Below the pieces are notes generated by a model. The model did no database searches. It saw nothing but the letters and a program-made list of their open reading frames with translations, and had not been told where the DNA came from. From contig NZ_VWXD01000002.1 in assembly GCF_011752625.1 (NCBI RefSeq), positions 372,001 through 436,000 of the forward strand: a stretch of DNA of 64,000 nt. Reading direction: 5' to 3'. The DNA comes from Candidatus Pantoea formicae. GTDB lineage: Bacteria > Pseudomonadota > Gammaproteobacteria > Enterobacterales > Enterobacteriaceae. A program made the translations under genes and the position numbers. Shown here one piece after another: positions 47,879 through 56,775 of this stretch; within the stretch, counting starts at the first letter, position 1, and each line of letters opens with the position of its first letter.

Positions 47879-48700
47879 TTAGCCCTGATTGATCTGCGCT
47901 TTGGTGATGCCGTTGTCGGTCAAGCCCCACTTGCTGAGGATCTTTTGGTAGCTGCCATCGGCAATCATGGCATCAATCGCCGCCTGCACTGCCGTCGTCA
48001 ACTCAGTGGCGTCTTTGCCCATCGCCATGCCGGTGTATTGGAAGGAGAAGGCTTTATCCAGCGGCTTAAAGGTGCCTTTTTCCAGATTCATGATGTACGG
48101 CAGCGTTTCACTCCCCTGCACCGCGCCATCCAGTCGCCCCTGCCGCAATTGGGTACGTGCATCCGCAGTCCCTTCTGCACCGACCACGACAATCGCAGGT
48201 TTGCCGGCAGCTTCGCAGTGTGCTTTTGACCAGTTGGCAATCTCTTGCGGGAAGGTGGTGCGACGGCTGGTGCCGACTTTCTTGCCGCACAGATCCATCG
48301 CACTATTGATCTCACTGTGTGAACTCAAGGTGTAGAACTGCGGACCGGTTTTGAAGTAGTCGATAAAGTTGACCACTTTCTGGCGCTCTTTAGTGTCGGT
48401 CATACCGGACATCACCAGATCGACGCGTTTGGTCACCACCGCGTTGACCATCTGCTCAAAGGCGATCTCTTGCCAGTTGATCTTCACACCCAATTTTTCA
48501 CCAATCGCCTGACCGAGATCGTAATCCACACCCGTCAGTTGATTCGTCGCGGGATCTTTAAAATCCATCGGCGGGTAGTTCGGCATGATGGCCACCGTCA
48601 GCCCTTTCTCTTTGATCGCGGCCGGTACGGCAATGTCCGCCCAAGCCGAAGATTGCAGTAACAGCGCGGCACTGATGGCACTCAATAACAGTTTTTTCAT
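47879..48700 (-). CDS. Amino acid ABC transporter substrate-binding protein of the island
   Basis: This 273-residue family 3 periplasmic binding protein has a signal peptide (MKKLLLSAISAALLLQSSAWA). It has the typical LTGVDYDLGQAIGEKLG and SGMTDTKERQKVVNFIDYF segments. Two Cys residues (DLCGKK, HCEAAGK) may form a disulfide. It serves the importer encoded by the two genes upstream. The ligand cannot be read from sequence; the neighbouring enzymes suggest an N-substituted or guanidino amino acid. Confidence 0.9.
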   Translation of the reverse strand: MKKLLLSAISAALLLQSSAWADIAVPAAIKEKGLTVAIMPNYPPMDFKDPATNQLTGVDYDLGQAIGEKLGVKINWQEIAFEQMVNAVVTKRVDLVMSGMTDTKERQKVVNFIDYFKTGPQFYTLSSHSEINSAMDLCGKKVGTSRRTTFPQEIANWSKAHCEAAGKPAIVVVGAEGTADARTQLRQGRLDGAVQGSETLPYIMNLEKGTFKPLDKAFSFQYTGMAMGKDATELTTAVQAAIDAMIADGSYQKILSKWGLTDNGITKAQINQG

Positions 48701-48718
48701 TTTTTCACCCCGGTCATG

Positions 48719-49483
48719 TTAAAGAAGAATCGCGTTAATAAAGTTTTTCATCCGTGGGTTTTGCGGGTTCAGCAGAATGTCTTCTGGTGCGCCCTGCTCG
48801 ATAATGCGTCCCTCGTCCATAAACACCACCTGGTTAGCCACCTCACGGGCAAAGCCCATTTCGTGCGTGACGACCAGCATAGTGGTGCCCTCTTTTGCCA
48901 ACTGGCGCATCACCGCCAGCACTTCACCGACCATCTCTGGATCCAGCGCCGACGTCGGTTCGTCGAACAACATCAGTTTGGGTTTCATCGCCAGCGCACG
49001 CGCAATCGCCACACGCTGCTGTTGCCCGCCAGACAGCGACTGCGGATAGTCATGTGCTTTGTGCGCCAGACCCACCCGATCCAGCAGCGCCATCGCCTCT
49101 TCACTGGCTTCGCGCTTGGGACGCAGCAGCACCCGGCAAGGCCCTTCGATAATGTTCTCCAGCGCAGTTTTGTGCGGGAACAGGTTAAAGCGCTGGAACA
49201 CCATGCCGGTCTGCAACCGCTGGCGAGCAATCTGCTTATCGCTCAGCGCATGCAGTTTGTTGCCCGCAATGCGATAGCCCGCTAATTCGTTGTCGACCCA
49301 GATGCCGCCCTGATCGACCTTCTCCAGCTGGTTGATGCAGCGCAGGAAGGTACTTTTACCGGAGCCGGATGGCCCGAGAATGCACATCACCTCGCCGTAA
49401 TTCACTTCGAGGCTGACATCCTTCAGCGCATGGAACTGGTCGAAATATTTGTTCACCTTGACGGCGCGCACGATGTTTCTCAT
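48719..49483 (-). CDS. Amino acid ABC transporter ATP-binding protein of the island
   Basis: This 254-residue ATPase of the GlnQ/HisP group has Walker A (GPSGSGKST), [15 protein letters not shown] as Q loop, a [10 protein letters not shown] signature and [15 protein letters not shown] at 49483 is preceded by a GGGAGAGAG stretch. The open frame upstream to 49552 overlaps the permease gene and has no family match. It lies between the permease and binding-protein genes in one tight operon. Confidence 0.92.
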   Translation of the reverse strand: MRNIVRAVKVNKYFDQFHALKDVSLEVNYGEVMCILGPSGSGKSTFLRCINQLEKVDQGGIWVDNELAGYRIAGNKLHALSDKQIARQRLQTGMVFQRFNLFPHKTALENIIEGPCRVLLRPKREASEEAMALLDRVGLAHKAHDYPQSLSGGQQQRVAIARALAMKPKLMLFDEPTSALDPEMVGEVLAVMRQLAKEGTTMLVVTHEMGFAREVANQVVFMDEGRIIEQGAPEDILLNPQNPRMKNFINAILL

Positions 49484-49496
49484 CTCTCTCTCCCAA

Positions 49497-50375
49497 TTAC
49501 TGACGCTGGCGGTGGCCGCGTGAGAAGAAGCGCTCAAGGCGACTCTGACCAAACGACAGCACGGTGACGATGATCAGGTACCAGATGCCCGCCACGAACA
49601 GCAGTTCCATCACGCGCGCGTTGGCGAAGTAGATGGTCTGCGTGTTGTAGAGCAGTTCGGAGTACTGGATCATGCTCGCCAGACTGGTGGTTTTGATCAT
49701 GCTGATAAATTCGTTACCCACAGGCGGCAAAATCACGCGCATCGCCTGCGGCAGAATGATGCGTTGCAGCGCCTGCAGACGCGGCATGCCAATGGCTTTT
49801 GCCGCTTCATATTGACCGGTATCCACTGACAACAAACCGGCGCGCACCACTTCCGAGGTGTAAGCCCCTTGGTTAATGCTCAGGCCAAGCAACGCCGCCA
49901 GGAATGGCGTCATGATGGTGACAGTTTGCACGCTGAACAGGCCGGGGATGGCGATAGTGGGGAACACCAGCGCAAGGTTGAACCACAGCAGCAATTGCAG
50001 AATCAACGGCGTGCCACGGAAGATCCATGCGTAGCCCACAGCGATGTAATGCAACACCGGGTTCGGCGACATATACATGATGGCGGTGACCACACCGAAC
50101 AGAATGCCCAACCCCATCGCCAGCACTGACATGATCAGGGTATTCACCACGCCATTGAGGATCGCCTGCGCGGTAAAGAACTGGCCGACGAATGACCACT
50201 CAATGTTGCCATGTGCGAACGCATTCACCAGCAGTGCCAGCAGAATCAGGATCACTGCCGATGCGGTGATGCGTCCGTAGTAACGGCGTGGCACCACCTG
50301 ATAACGATCCAGATCGTAGTGTGTCTGCTCACGGCTATTGTTGATGCTGGGTTCAACCGGGGTTGATTGCGACAT
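49497..50375 (-). CDS. Amino acid ABC transporter permease of the island
   Basis: This 292-residue HisMQ-family permease has an extended hydrophilic N-terminus (about 35 residues) before the membrane part. The EAA loop is [21 protein letters not shown]. It carries the [16 protein letters not shown] segment typical of polar amino acid importers. Only one permease gene is present, so the channel is probably a homodimer. GGAG lies 7 nt before the ATG at 50375, 10 bp after the ArgH-like stop. Confidence 0.92.
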   Translation of the reverse strand: MSQSTPVEPSINNSREQTHYDLDRYQVVPRRYYGRITASAVILILLALLVNAFAHGNIEWSFVGQFFTAQAILNGVVNTLIMSVLAMGLGILFGVVTAIMYMSPNPVLHYIAVGYAWIFRGTPLILQLLLWFNLALVFPTIAIPGLFSVQTVTIMTPFLAALLGLSINQGAYTSEVVRAGLLSVDTGQYEAAKAIGMPRLQALQRIILPQAMRVILPPVGNEFISMIKTTSLASMIQYSELLYNTQTIYFANARVMELLFVAGIWYLIIVTVLSFGQSRLERFFSRGHRQRQ

Positions 50376-50385
50376 AAGCGTCTCC

Positions 50386-51813
50386 TCAGGCACGCGGGCC
50401 AGCGTAATCTTCAGTCCAGCGCTGCTGGTCCTGCATCAGCGTTTGCAGACGCGCCAACTGTTCACGCACACGTTCCGGTGCAGTCCCGCCATAACCACTG
50501 CGTGCCGCCAAGGCGGCTTCCAGCGTCAGCGCGCTGCGCACCTCTGGCGTTAAACGCATATCGACCGCCTGCAACTGCGCATCGCTGAGATCTGACAATC
50601 CACAGTTTTCGCGCTCGCAGAGTTGCACCAGTTGGCCGGTAATTTCATGGGCTTCACGGAACGGCACGCCACGCATCGCCAGCCAGTCGGCCACTTCAGT
50701 TGCCAACGTAAACCCATCGGGTGCCTGTTCGCGCATCACATCCGTGTTGAACTTCAGGGTGGCCATCATGCCCGCCATGGCAGGCAGTACCAGCAGCAGG
50801 GTGTCTACGGCATCTATTACGTTGCGTTTGTCATCGCTGAGATCGCGGTTGTAGGAAAGCGGCATGGCTTTCATGGTGGTGAGCAGTGCCATCAGGTTAC
50901 CGACCAGACGGCCTGAACGACCGCGCGTCAGTTCAGCGATGTCCGGGTTTTTCTTCTGCGGCATAATTGAGCTGCCGGTGGCGTAGCTGTCGTGCAGCTC
51001 CACCCAGCGGAACTGGCGCGAAGCCCACATGCACACTTCTTCGCACAGACGCGACAGGTTGATACCGATCATGCTGGTGACGAACAGAAACTCTGCGGCG
51101 TAATCACGGCTGGCAACCGCATCAATCGAGTTTTCGCACGGTGCGAGGTAAGCCAGATCTTCAGCCGCTTTTTCCGGCTGGCGCGCAATCGCCGATCCCG
51201 CCATTGCTGCGGCACCGAGTGGGCAGCGCGCACTGCGGCGATCCCAGTCCTGCATCCGTTCGATATCACGTGCAAACGACTGGGCATGCGCCAGCAGCTG
51301 ATGGCCAAAGACAATCGGCTGCGCTTGCTGCAAGTGAGTGAAACCCGGCGCCACGCTTTCCGTGTGCTGCGCAGCCTGCTCCACCAACGCTTGCTGCAAC
51401 GTCAGTAAGGCGGCAACCACCTTGCGGCCGTTATCACGCAGGTAGAGACGCAGATCGTTGACGGTCTGGTCGTTCCGTGAACGTCCAGCGCGCAGTTTGC
51501 CGCCCAATGGACCTAAACGTTCTGTCAGCGCACGCTCGATAAAGGTGTGCACATCTTCATCGGCTGCAATCGGATGCAGTTTTCCCGCACGGTAATCTGC
51601 GTCTAGCGCCTCGATCGCCGCAAGCATGGTCGCAAGCTCATCAGCGCTAAGCAGGTCACCACGCGCCAGTTCACGTGCATGTGCCCGGCAGCCCGCTAAA
51701 TCGTAAGGAGCCAACGCAAAGTAATAATCCGGGCTACGTGACAGCGCGGTTAAACTGGCCGCCGGTGCCGCTTTAAAACGCGCGCCCCATAACAGTTCGG
51801 CATTATCAGACAT
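50386..51813 (-). CDS. Argininosuccinate lyase-like C-N lyase (fumarase/aspartase superfamily)
   Basis: This 475-residue protein is related along its whole length to ArgH. Kept are LWGARF at the start, GKLRAGRSRNDQ (about residues 105-116), His160 in FTHLQQAQP, and the superfamily signature GSSIMPQKKNP (280-290). It differs from usual biosynthetic ArgH: the QEDKEP-type loop reads SDDKRN, and HDSYATG replaces PDAFSTG. It heads an operon with an ABC importer, not other arg genes. It probably cleaves an N-succinyl type bond releasing fumarate, but the substrate may not be argininosuccinate. AAGGGG precedes the ATG. Confidence 0.85.
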   Translation of the reverse strand: MSDNAELLWGARFKAAPAASLTALSRSPDYYFALAPYDLAGCRAHARELARGDLLSADELATMLAAIEALDADYRAGKLHPIAADEDVHTFIERALTERLGPLGGKLRAGRSRNDQTVNDLRLYLRDNGRKVVAALLTLQQALVEQAAQHTESVAPGFTHLQQAQPIVFGHQLLAHAQSFARDIERMQDWDRRSARCPLGAAAMAGSAIARQPEKAAEDLAYLAPCENSIDAVASRDYAAEFLFVTSMIGINLSRLCEEVCMWASRQFRWVELHDSYATGSSIMPQKKNPDIAELTRGRSGRLVGNLMALLTTMKAMPLSYNRDLSDDKRNVIDAVDTLLLVLPAMAGMMATLKFNTDVMREQAPDGFTLATEVADWLAMRGVPFREAHEITGQLVQLCERENCGLSDLSDAQLQAVDMRLTPEVRSALTLEAALAARSGYGGTAPERVREQLARLQTLMQDQQRWTEDYAGPRA

Positions 51814-51970
51814 GCTATTTCCCCTTACAGATAATCGTCAGCAATATGAAAAAGATATGGTTAGCCCAAGGGTGATAATAAAAACTTATTTTATTGCCAC
51901 GCTGGTAAATACGTCATATTTCAGGTTCACTGTACTTTCACCGCAATTATTCCGGAGTTGAATAGCAAAG

Positions 51971-52942
51971 ATGGAAAGTAAAGTTTCCCAGCCTGGAAAC
52001 AATGCGAATAATCGCGGCGACAATGCGGTTCTGGCACTGAGTAATATCGATTTAAAATTGCTGCGAGTATTTAAATGTGTGGTAGAAGCCGGGGGATTAA
52101 CGGCTGCCAGCCACGAATTGAATATTGGCTTGGCGGCAATCAGTAAACAGGTTTCCGATCTGGAGATCCGGCTTGGCATGACGTTATGCAGCCGTGGGCG
52201 TGAAGGCTTTGAGCTGACGCAATACGGTATCAATGTCTATCAGGCCACGCTGGAGCTGTTCGTATCGCTGAATTTGTTCCGTGAGCGCTTACACAACAGC
52301 CGTAACGAACTGCTGGGTGATATCGCCATCTGCGTGGTGGATAACACCATTTCCGATCCCCAATCCCCCGTCACCGCCGCGGTGCAGCAGTTGCACCAGA
52401 ATGCGCCAAAAGTGCAAATCCGATTACAAACCGCGCAATTAGATGATATTGAACGTGGCGTTAGCGAAGGCCGTTTTCATTGTGGCATTGCACCAGTTTA
52501 TGAAATGAAAAGTGATTTTGATTACTTCCCGCTTTATAAAGAGTATTCGAAATTATATTGCTCTATGTCACATCCTTTATATTCTGGGTCTTGTGATAAA
52601 AAAGTATCAGTGGAAATATTACGTGAGCAGAAGATTATAAATCATTTATATGTTACCCCGCGTGACGATCGCCGCATCATTCCGCTGCAAGATAGCGGCG
52701 CGCAAGCCGTGCAGGTTGAATCTGTCGCTATGCTGATTTTAACCGGTCATTTTATTGGTTATTTGCCCGAACATTACGCCACACCCTTTATTGCACGCGG
52801 TCAGCTCTGCGAGTTAGGTGATGAAACCGTGCGACGTGAAAATCCGTTTTGTCTGATAATCAAAAAAGGTCGGAAAATTAATCCCATTATTCGTTTGTTT
52901 ATGCAGGCGTTAGGGCTCAGTGACGCCGAAGGCGCGCACTGA
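51971..52942 (+). CDS. LysR family transcriptional regulator (right flank of the accessory island)
   Basis: This 323-residue LysR protein has its helix-turn-helix at about residues 26-85 (LTAASHELNIGLAAISKQVSDLE) after an unusual hydrophilic N-terminal extension of about 24 residues. Its TGHFIGYLPEHYA segment parallels the LysR protein on the other side of the island. It is divergent from the ArgH-like gene across a 157-bp AT-rich gap, the classic place for a LysR-controlled promoter. Its coding DNA is more AT-rich than its neighbours in places (about 52490-52660), hinting at separate acquisition. Confidence 0.88.
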   Translation: MESKVSQPGNNANNRGDNAVLALSNIDLKLLRVFKCVVEAGGLTAASHELNIGLAAISKQVSDLEIRLGMTLCSRGREGFELTQYGINVYQATLELFVSLNLFRERLHNSRNELLGDIAICVVDNTISDPQSPVTAAVQQLHQNAPKVQIRLQTAQLDDIERGVSEGRFHCGIAPVYEMKSDFDYFPLYKEYSKLYCSMSHPLYSGSCDKKVSVEILREQKIINHLYVTPRDDRRIIPLQDSGAQAVQVESVAMLILTGHFIGYLPEHYATPFIARGQLCELGDETVRRENPFCLIIKKGRKINPIIRLFMQALGLSDAEGAH

Positions 52943-52972
52943 GTTGGTGCAAGTCACTGCGGCTTGGCGCGT

Positions 52973-53491
52973 TTACTTCAACCATTTAAACATCACGGTG
53001 GTGGCATCCAGCACCCCTTCCGTTGACTCCGCATAGTACGGGATCGAACCTGCAACCTGCCAGTCCATCGACAGATAGAGGTCGGTCGCGACGTCGCCGC
53101 TGCGCGTATCCAATACCAGCAGCGTTTTACCCCGATCTACAGCCAGCTGTTCGGCCTGCTGCATCAGACGTCGTGCGATCCCCTGACGCCGCGCCCCAGG
53201 GTGCACCAGTAATTTGCTGATCTCCGCGCGATGACGCCCATTTGGCATGGCGCTGTAGCCCACCATCACCGTTGCCACAATCACGCCCTGCTGCCAGGCC
53301 ACCAGCAGCTGATTGTCACCGCTTGCCAGGCTGTAAATTTTGTCCTGCCAGAAGCGTTCTATTGCCTGACGGTCTGCCGCATCAATAAAACCCACGCTGG
53401 CGCCGTCCGCCACGCAGCCCTGTAACACATCGGTCAGCGCCGCCAGTAACGGTTGCGCTTGGGTCGCGGATAATTGTTCGATCTCAATCAT
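52973..53491 (-). CDS. GNAT family N-acetyltransferase
   Basis: This 172-residue acyl-CoA-dependent acetyltransferase has the acetyl-CoA loop in RRQGIARRLMQQAE (motif A, R-x-x-G-x-G/A type) after EISKLLVHPGA. The acceptor is unknown. It overlaps the upstream XRE-cupin regulator gene by 4 bp, so both are co-expressed. Such pairs often act on small amines or antibiotics, but no specific substrate is indicated. Confidence 0.85.
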   Translation of the reverse strand: MIEIEQLSATQAQPLLAALTDVLQGCVADGASVGFIDAADRQAIERFWQDKIYSLASGDNQLLVAWQQGVIVATVMVGYSAMPNGRHRAEISKLLVHPGARRQGIARRLMQQAEQLAVDRGKTLLVLDTRSGDVATDLYLSMDWQVAGSIPYYAESTEGVLDATTVMFKWLK

Positions 53492-54051
53492 GGTTTACAC
53501 ACCACCAAGATGTAACGCGCCCCGCCTTCCGCGTGGGCAGTAAAAGAGGATTTACCGGTGAGATGAAAACGCAGGCAATCGCCCGCCTGAAGCGTCCAGC
53601 GCTGATCCTCCATAGCGAAGGTCAACTCGCCAGATTGCAGCCAGATATGCTGCTCCAAACCCTGCACCGGCGGCGCGTCATACTCAATACGAGCGCCGGG
53701 TCGCAATACCCCTTCCACCACTTCTGCCTTAAAATGACTGGCAGGGGGTGACACGCTGCGGCGTTGATAACCGCTGGCATCATCATGCCACACTGTTTGG
53801 TCAGCGACTTTTAACAACAGCGCCGCCTCCTCTTCCACTTCGCTTAACAGGCGCGACATGGTCAATCCATAGGCCACACACAGCCGGTTAAGCAAAGCGG
53901 CTGTGGGGCTAGTCTCTGCACGCTCGATGCGCGACAATGATGCCCGGCTAATGCCTGTCGCCATCGCCAGTTCGTCTAGCGACCAGCCGCGTTGCACGCG
54001 TAACTCAGCCAGCCGGGCAGCCAATCGATCATCGGAATTTGAAGCTGTCAT
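53488..54051 (-). CDS. XRE family regulator with C-terminal cupin domain
   Basis: This 187-residue protein has an N-terminal helix-turn-helix (about residues 10-65, with DELAMATGISRASLSRIERAETSP) and a small cupin (about 110-185, with LEQHIWLQSGELTF). The layout is that of PuuR-like regulators sensing small metabolites. ATG at 54051 is chosen, with GAGG 5 nt upstream; a GTG two codons earlier is possible. A palindrome just upstream may be its own operator. Confidence 0.87.
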   Translation of the reverse strand: MTASNSDDRLAARLAELRVQRGWSLDELAMATGISRASLSRIERAETSPTAALLNRLCVAYGLTMSRLLSEVEEEAALLLKVADQTVWHDDASGYQRRSVSPPASHFKAEVVEGVLRPGARIEYDAPPVQGLEQHIWLQSGELTFAMEDQRWTLQAGDCLRFHLTGKSSFTAHAEGGARYILVVCKP

Positions 54052-54078
54052 CGTCACCTCTCATTTATGGGAATTAAA

Positions 54079-54098
54079 TCTCACATATGAGATGTGAC
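54079..54098 (-). promoter_or_regulatory. Candidate operator of the XRE-cupin gene
   Basis: An inverted repeat with TCACAT / ATGTGA arms around a 5-nt centre, which itself includes CTCATATGAG-like symmetry, lies about 30 bp upstream of the regulator start. Autoregulation is inferred from position only. Confidence 0.45.
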
Positions 54099-54202
54099 CA
54101 AAAATCGTGCACTCCGTCAAGTTGTACAGAAAAAAAATCATTGTACAACCAAAGCGTGACGGTTAAGGTGTTGTAATGCAGGTCAGAATTTTTGAGGATG
54201 CT

Positions 54203-54937
54203 ATGGCCTTATACAGTATCGGCGATGTTGCCGAGCGCTGTGGAATCAACCCGGTAACACTTCGCGCCTGGCAGCGCCGTTACGGTCTGTTAAAACCCCA
54301 GCGCACCGAAGGCGGACACCGCCAATTCGATGATGAAGATGTTCAGCGTATCGAAGAGATCAAACGCTGGATTGAGAGTGGTGTGCCTGTCGGTAAGGTA
54401 AAAGCCCTACTGGAAGGCGAAACGGTCAATGTGCATGACGGCTGGGGGGCGCTTCAGGAAGAGTTAATGAGCGTTCTGCGTCATGTTCGTCCGGCAAAAC
54501 TTCGTACGAAAATCGCCACGATCGGACGCGAACATCCGGTGGATGCGCTGATTGATCACGTCTTTGTTCCGGTGCGTCAACGCCTCGGCTTAGACCAAAA
54601 CACCGCTCGCACCATGTGCAGTTTGCTGGATGGTGCGCTGATTGATTACGTTGCATTTTGCTTGGCTGCCGGTCGTAAAAAAGCCGGTAAAGACGCGTTA
54701 ATGATTGGTTGGGGCGTGGAAGATCGCACGCGCATCTGGCTGGAAGCGTGGCGCTTGTCGCAACAGGGTTGGCGTCTTGATGTGCTTGCCGAGCCGTTGG
54801 ATATGCCACGACCCGAGCTGTTTCCAGGCCAGAATCTGTTTATCTGGACCGGTAAAAAGCCCACCCGCCGTCAGCTTGAGCAGTTTGAACACTGGCAAGC
54901 ACAAGGATTCGCCATTCATATTCACGATCCTTCCTAG
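54203..54937 (+). CDS. mlrA: MerR-like regulator MlrA (curli/biofilm activator)
   Basis: This 244-residue protein matches E. coli MlrA, with a MerR helix-turn-helix at the N-terminus ([21 protein letters not shown], split here for family identity) and a C-terminal helical domain with [15 protein letters not shown]. MlrA activates csgD and so curli and biofilm matrix. ATG at 54203 gives the family start MALYSIG, with GAGG 5 nt upstream. The neighbouring yohO and yehWXY-osmF genes are also its neighbours in E. coli. Confidence 0.93.
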   Translation: MALYSIGDVAERCGINPVTLRAWQRRYGLLKPQRTEGGHRQFDDEDVQRIEEIKRWIESGVPVGKVKALLEGETVNVHDGWGALQEELMSVLRHVRPAKLRTKIATIGREHPVDALIDHVFVPVRQRLGLDQNTARTMCSLLDGALIDYVAFCLAAGRKKAGKDALMIGWGVEDRTRIWLEAWRLSQQGWRLDVLAEPLDMPRPELFPGQNLFIWTGKKPTRRQLEQFEHWQAQGFAIHIHDPS

Positions 54938-55020
54938 CGAAAAATCGCACACACGGCCTTTGCCTGACCGGGTGTGCGCGTTATCATGCCGCACTCCATG
55001 ACTTTTCTCAGGTTTCCGAT

Positions 55021-55128
55021 ATGAACTGGAATAAAATTTTCATCGGCACGCTGTTTGCCGTGATGGCCATTGGTGGCATGGGCGGCATGATGTTAGTGGG
55101 TTACAGTCTTATCCTTCCCAGCCACTGA
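55021..55128 (+). CDS. yohO: Small membrane protein YohO
   Basis: This frame encodes 35 residues, the same length as E. coli YohO as I recall it, with a similar hydrophobic pattern ([18 protein letters not shown] against a Gly-rich helix in YohO). It lies between mlrA and yehW, the same position as in E. coli. A single membrane helix spans about residues 6-31. The 3-prime end overlaps the convergent yehW stop by 20 bp. The ribosome site is weak. The function is unknown in E. coli as well. Confidence 0.75.
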   Translation: MNWNKIFIGTLFAVMAIGGMGGMMLVGYSLILPSH

Positions 55129-55840
55129 GTTTTCTCTGCACGCGCTCCAACACGCGATCGCAGATTAACGCCAGCAGTGCCACCAGTAATGCCCCTTGGA
55201 TGACGTAGGCGGTGTTAAAGCCGCTCAGTCCGATAATCACCGGTGAGCCCAGGCTCTCTGCCCCCACGGTGGAAGCGATGGTTGCGGTGCCGATGTTGAT
55301 CATCACTGAAGTGCGCACCCCCGCCATGATAACCGGTGCGGCCAGCGCCAACTCAATCTGCCACAAACGCTGCCATGACCCCATGCCCAATCCAATGGCA
55401 ATCTCGCGGTTGCTATCCGGTACGCTGTCTAAACCGGCTAGCGTGCCCTGTAAAATCGGCAGCAGGCCGTAAAGAAACAGCGCCATGACCGCCGGTGCTG
55501 CACCAAAGCCCATGACCGGAACCGCAATCGCTAACACCGCGACGGGTGGGAAGGTTTGCCCCGCAGCCGCCAGCGTCTCCAGCAAGGGGCGAAAGGCTCG
55601 CCCAGCCCGACGCGTCGCAAACACCGCGCAACCTATGCCAACCACGACCGCCAAGGTACTGCCACTGAGCACCAGTGTGAGATGCGCCAAGGCTAACTTC
55701 CAGAAGCTTTCCTGCTGATACAAGGGACGTTCCAGTTGCGGAAACCAGTGGCCGAAAAGCGGGCCACTGTGCGGTAATCCCCACAGCAAAAGCAGAAATG
55801 CCAACAACAGCCAAGAGAGTGGATCGCGCAGTAAGCGCAT
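55109..55840 (-). CDS. yehW: Osmoprotectant-type ABC transporter permease YehW
   Basis: This 243-residue permease matches E. coli YehW, of the betaine/choline (OpuC-like) importer group. About six helices are present, with the permease signature region [23 protein letters not shown]. Its start overlaps the yehX stop by 1 bp. It is the last gene of the four-gene operon osmF-yehY-yehX-yehW. In E. coli the system binds glycine betaine with low affinity and is RpoS-induced. Confidence 0.92.
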   Translation of the reverse strand: MRLLRDPLSWLLLAFLLLLWGLPHSGPLFGHWFPQLERPLYQQESFWKLALAHLTLVLSGSTLAVVVGIGCAVFATRRAGRAFRPLLETLAAAGQTFPPVAVLAIAVPVMGFGAAPAVMALFLYGLLPILQGTLAGLDSVPDSNREIAIGLGMGSWQRLWQIELALAAPVIMAGVRTSVMINIGTATIASTVGAESLGSPVIIGLSGFNTAYVIQGALLVALLALICDRVLERVQRKLSGWEG

Positions 55841-56775
55841 CAGTTCGTCTCCCGCTGGCGCAGCAGATCGCTGAAATGCAGGACCCCTAACGGCTGCTGT
55901 TGCTGATCGATCACCGGCAGTTTGTCCGTACGCCGGGCAATAAACTGCGACAACGCTTCACGCAAGGTCAAAGTTGCCGCAATGGGTTCCCCCTCAAGCC
56001 ACTCCCCTCGCCGGGCAGCACTGCCTGCACGCCCCAACGCCAATAAGCGGACACCTAACTCACTGCGTCCAAAAAAATCGCGGGCGAAAGCATTAGCGGG
56101 CTGCGTTAGGAGTTCGACAGGACGACCCTGCTGAACAATTTCACCGCCGTCCATCAACACCAGCTGGTCGGCCAACGTTAAGGCTTCATCGATATCATGC
56201 GTGACCAGAACCACCGTTCGCCCTGACAGTTTCTGAATGCGCAACATCTCTTGCTGCAGCGCCTGACGGTTTACGGGATCAAGTGCGCCAAAAGGCTCAT
56301 CCATTAATAACAGTTCCGGATCGGCCGCTAGCGCACGTGCTACACCGACACGCTGCTGCTGTCCGCCTGAGAGCTGGTGTGGAAAGCGTGACGCCAGCTG
56401 AGTGTCCAGATTCAACAGTGCGAGCAGTTCTTCGACGCGCTGATTGATCTTTGCCTTCGGCCAACCCAGTAGTGCAGGTACGGTGGCAATGTTTTTCGCC
56501 ACGTTCCAGTGCGGGAACAGGCCAATCGACTGGATGGCATAGCCAATGCGTCGTCGCAATGCACGGGCATCCATCCGTTCGATCGCCTCCCCGGCAAAGC
56601 GGATCTCTCCGCTGTCATGCTCGACCAAACGATTGATCATCTTCAGCGTGGTGGATTTGCCTGATCCGGAAGTGCCAATCAGTACCGTAAAGCTGCCCTT
56701 CTCAATATGCAGTGTCAGATTACGCACTGCCTCCTTACCCGCGAACACTTTACTTACCTGGTTAAACTCAATCAT
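55840..56775 (-). CDS. yehX: Osmoprotectant-type ABC transporter ATP-binding protein YehX
   Basis: This 310-residue ATPase has Walker A (GTSGSGKST), the LSGGQQQR signature and [11 protein letters not shown]. The C-terminal part contains a CBS-like region (about residues 255-305, [19 protein letters not shown]), as in OpuCA-type osmosensing ATPases. ATG at 56775 is chosen by homology; it overlaps the end of yehY by 8 bp. An upstream extension to 56820 is unsupported. Confidence 0.92.
   Translation of the reverse strand: MIEFNQVSKVFAGKEAVRNLTLHIEKGSFTVLIGTSGSGKSTTLKMINRLVEHDSGEIRFAGEAIERMDARALRRRIGYAIQSIGLFPHWNVAKNIATVPALLGWPKAKINQRVEELLALLNLDTQLASRFPHQLSGGQQQRVGVARALAADPELLLMDEPFGALDPVNRQALQQEMLRIQKLSGRTVVLVTHDIDEALTLADQLVLMDGGEIVQQGRPVELLTQPANAFARDFFGRSELGVRLLALGRAGSAARRGEWLEGEPIAATLTLREALSQFIARRTDKLPVIDQQQQPLGVLHFSDLLRQRETN

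Noticed and set aside
50386..51813. Housekeeping arginine biosynthesis argH
   Set aside because: No argC, argB or argG is adjacent, it heads an ABC importer and catabolic operon, and usual ArgH loop residues are changed. The biosynthetic role is not excluded without the full genome.
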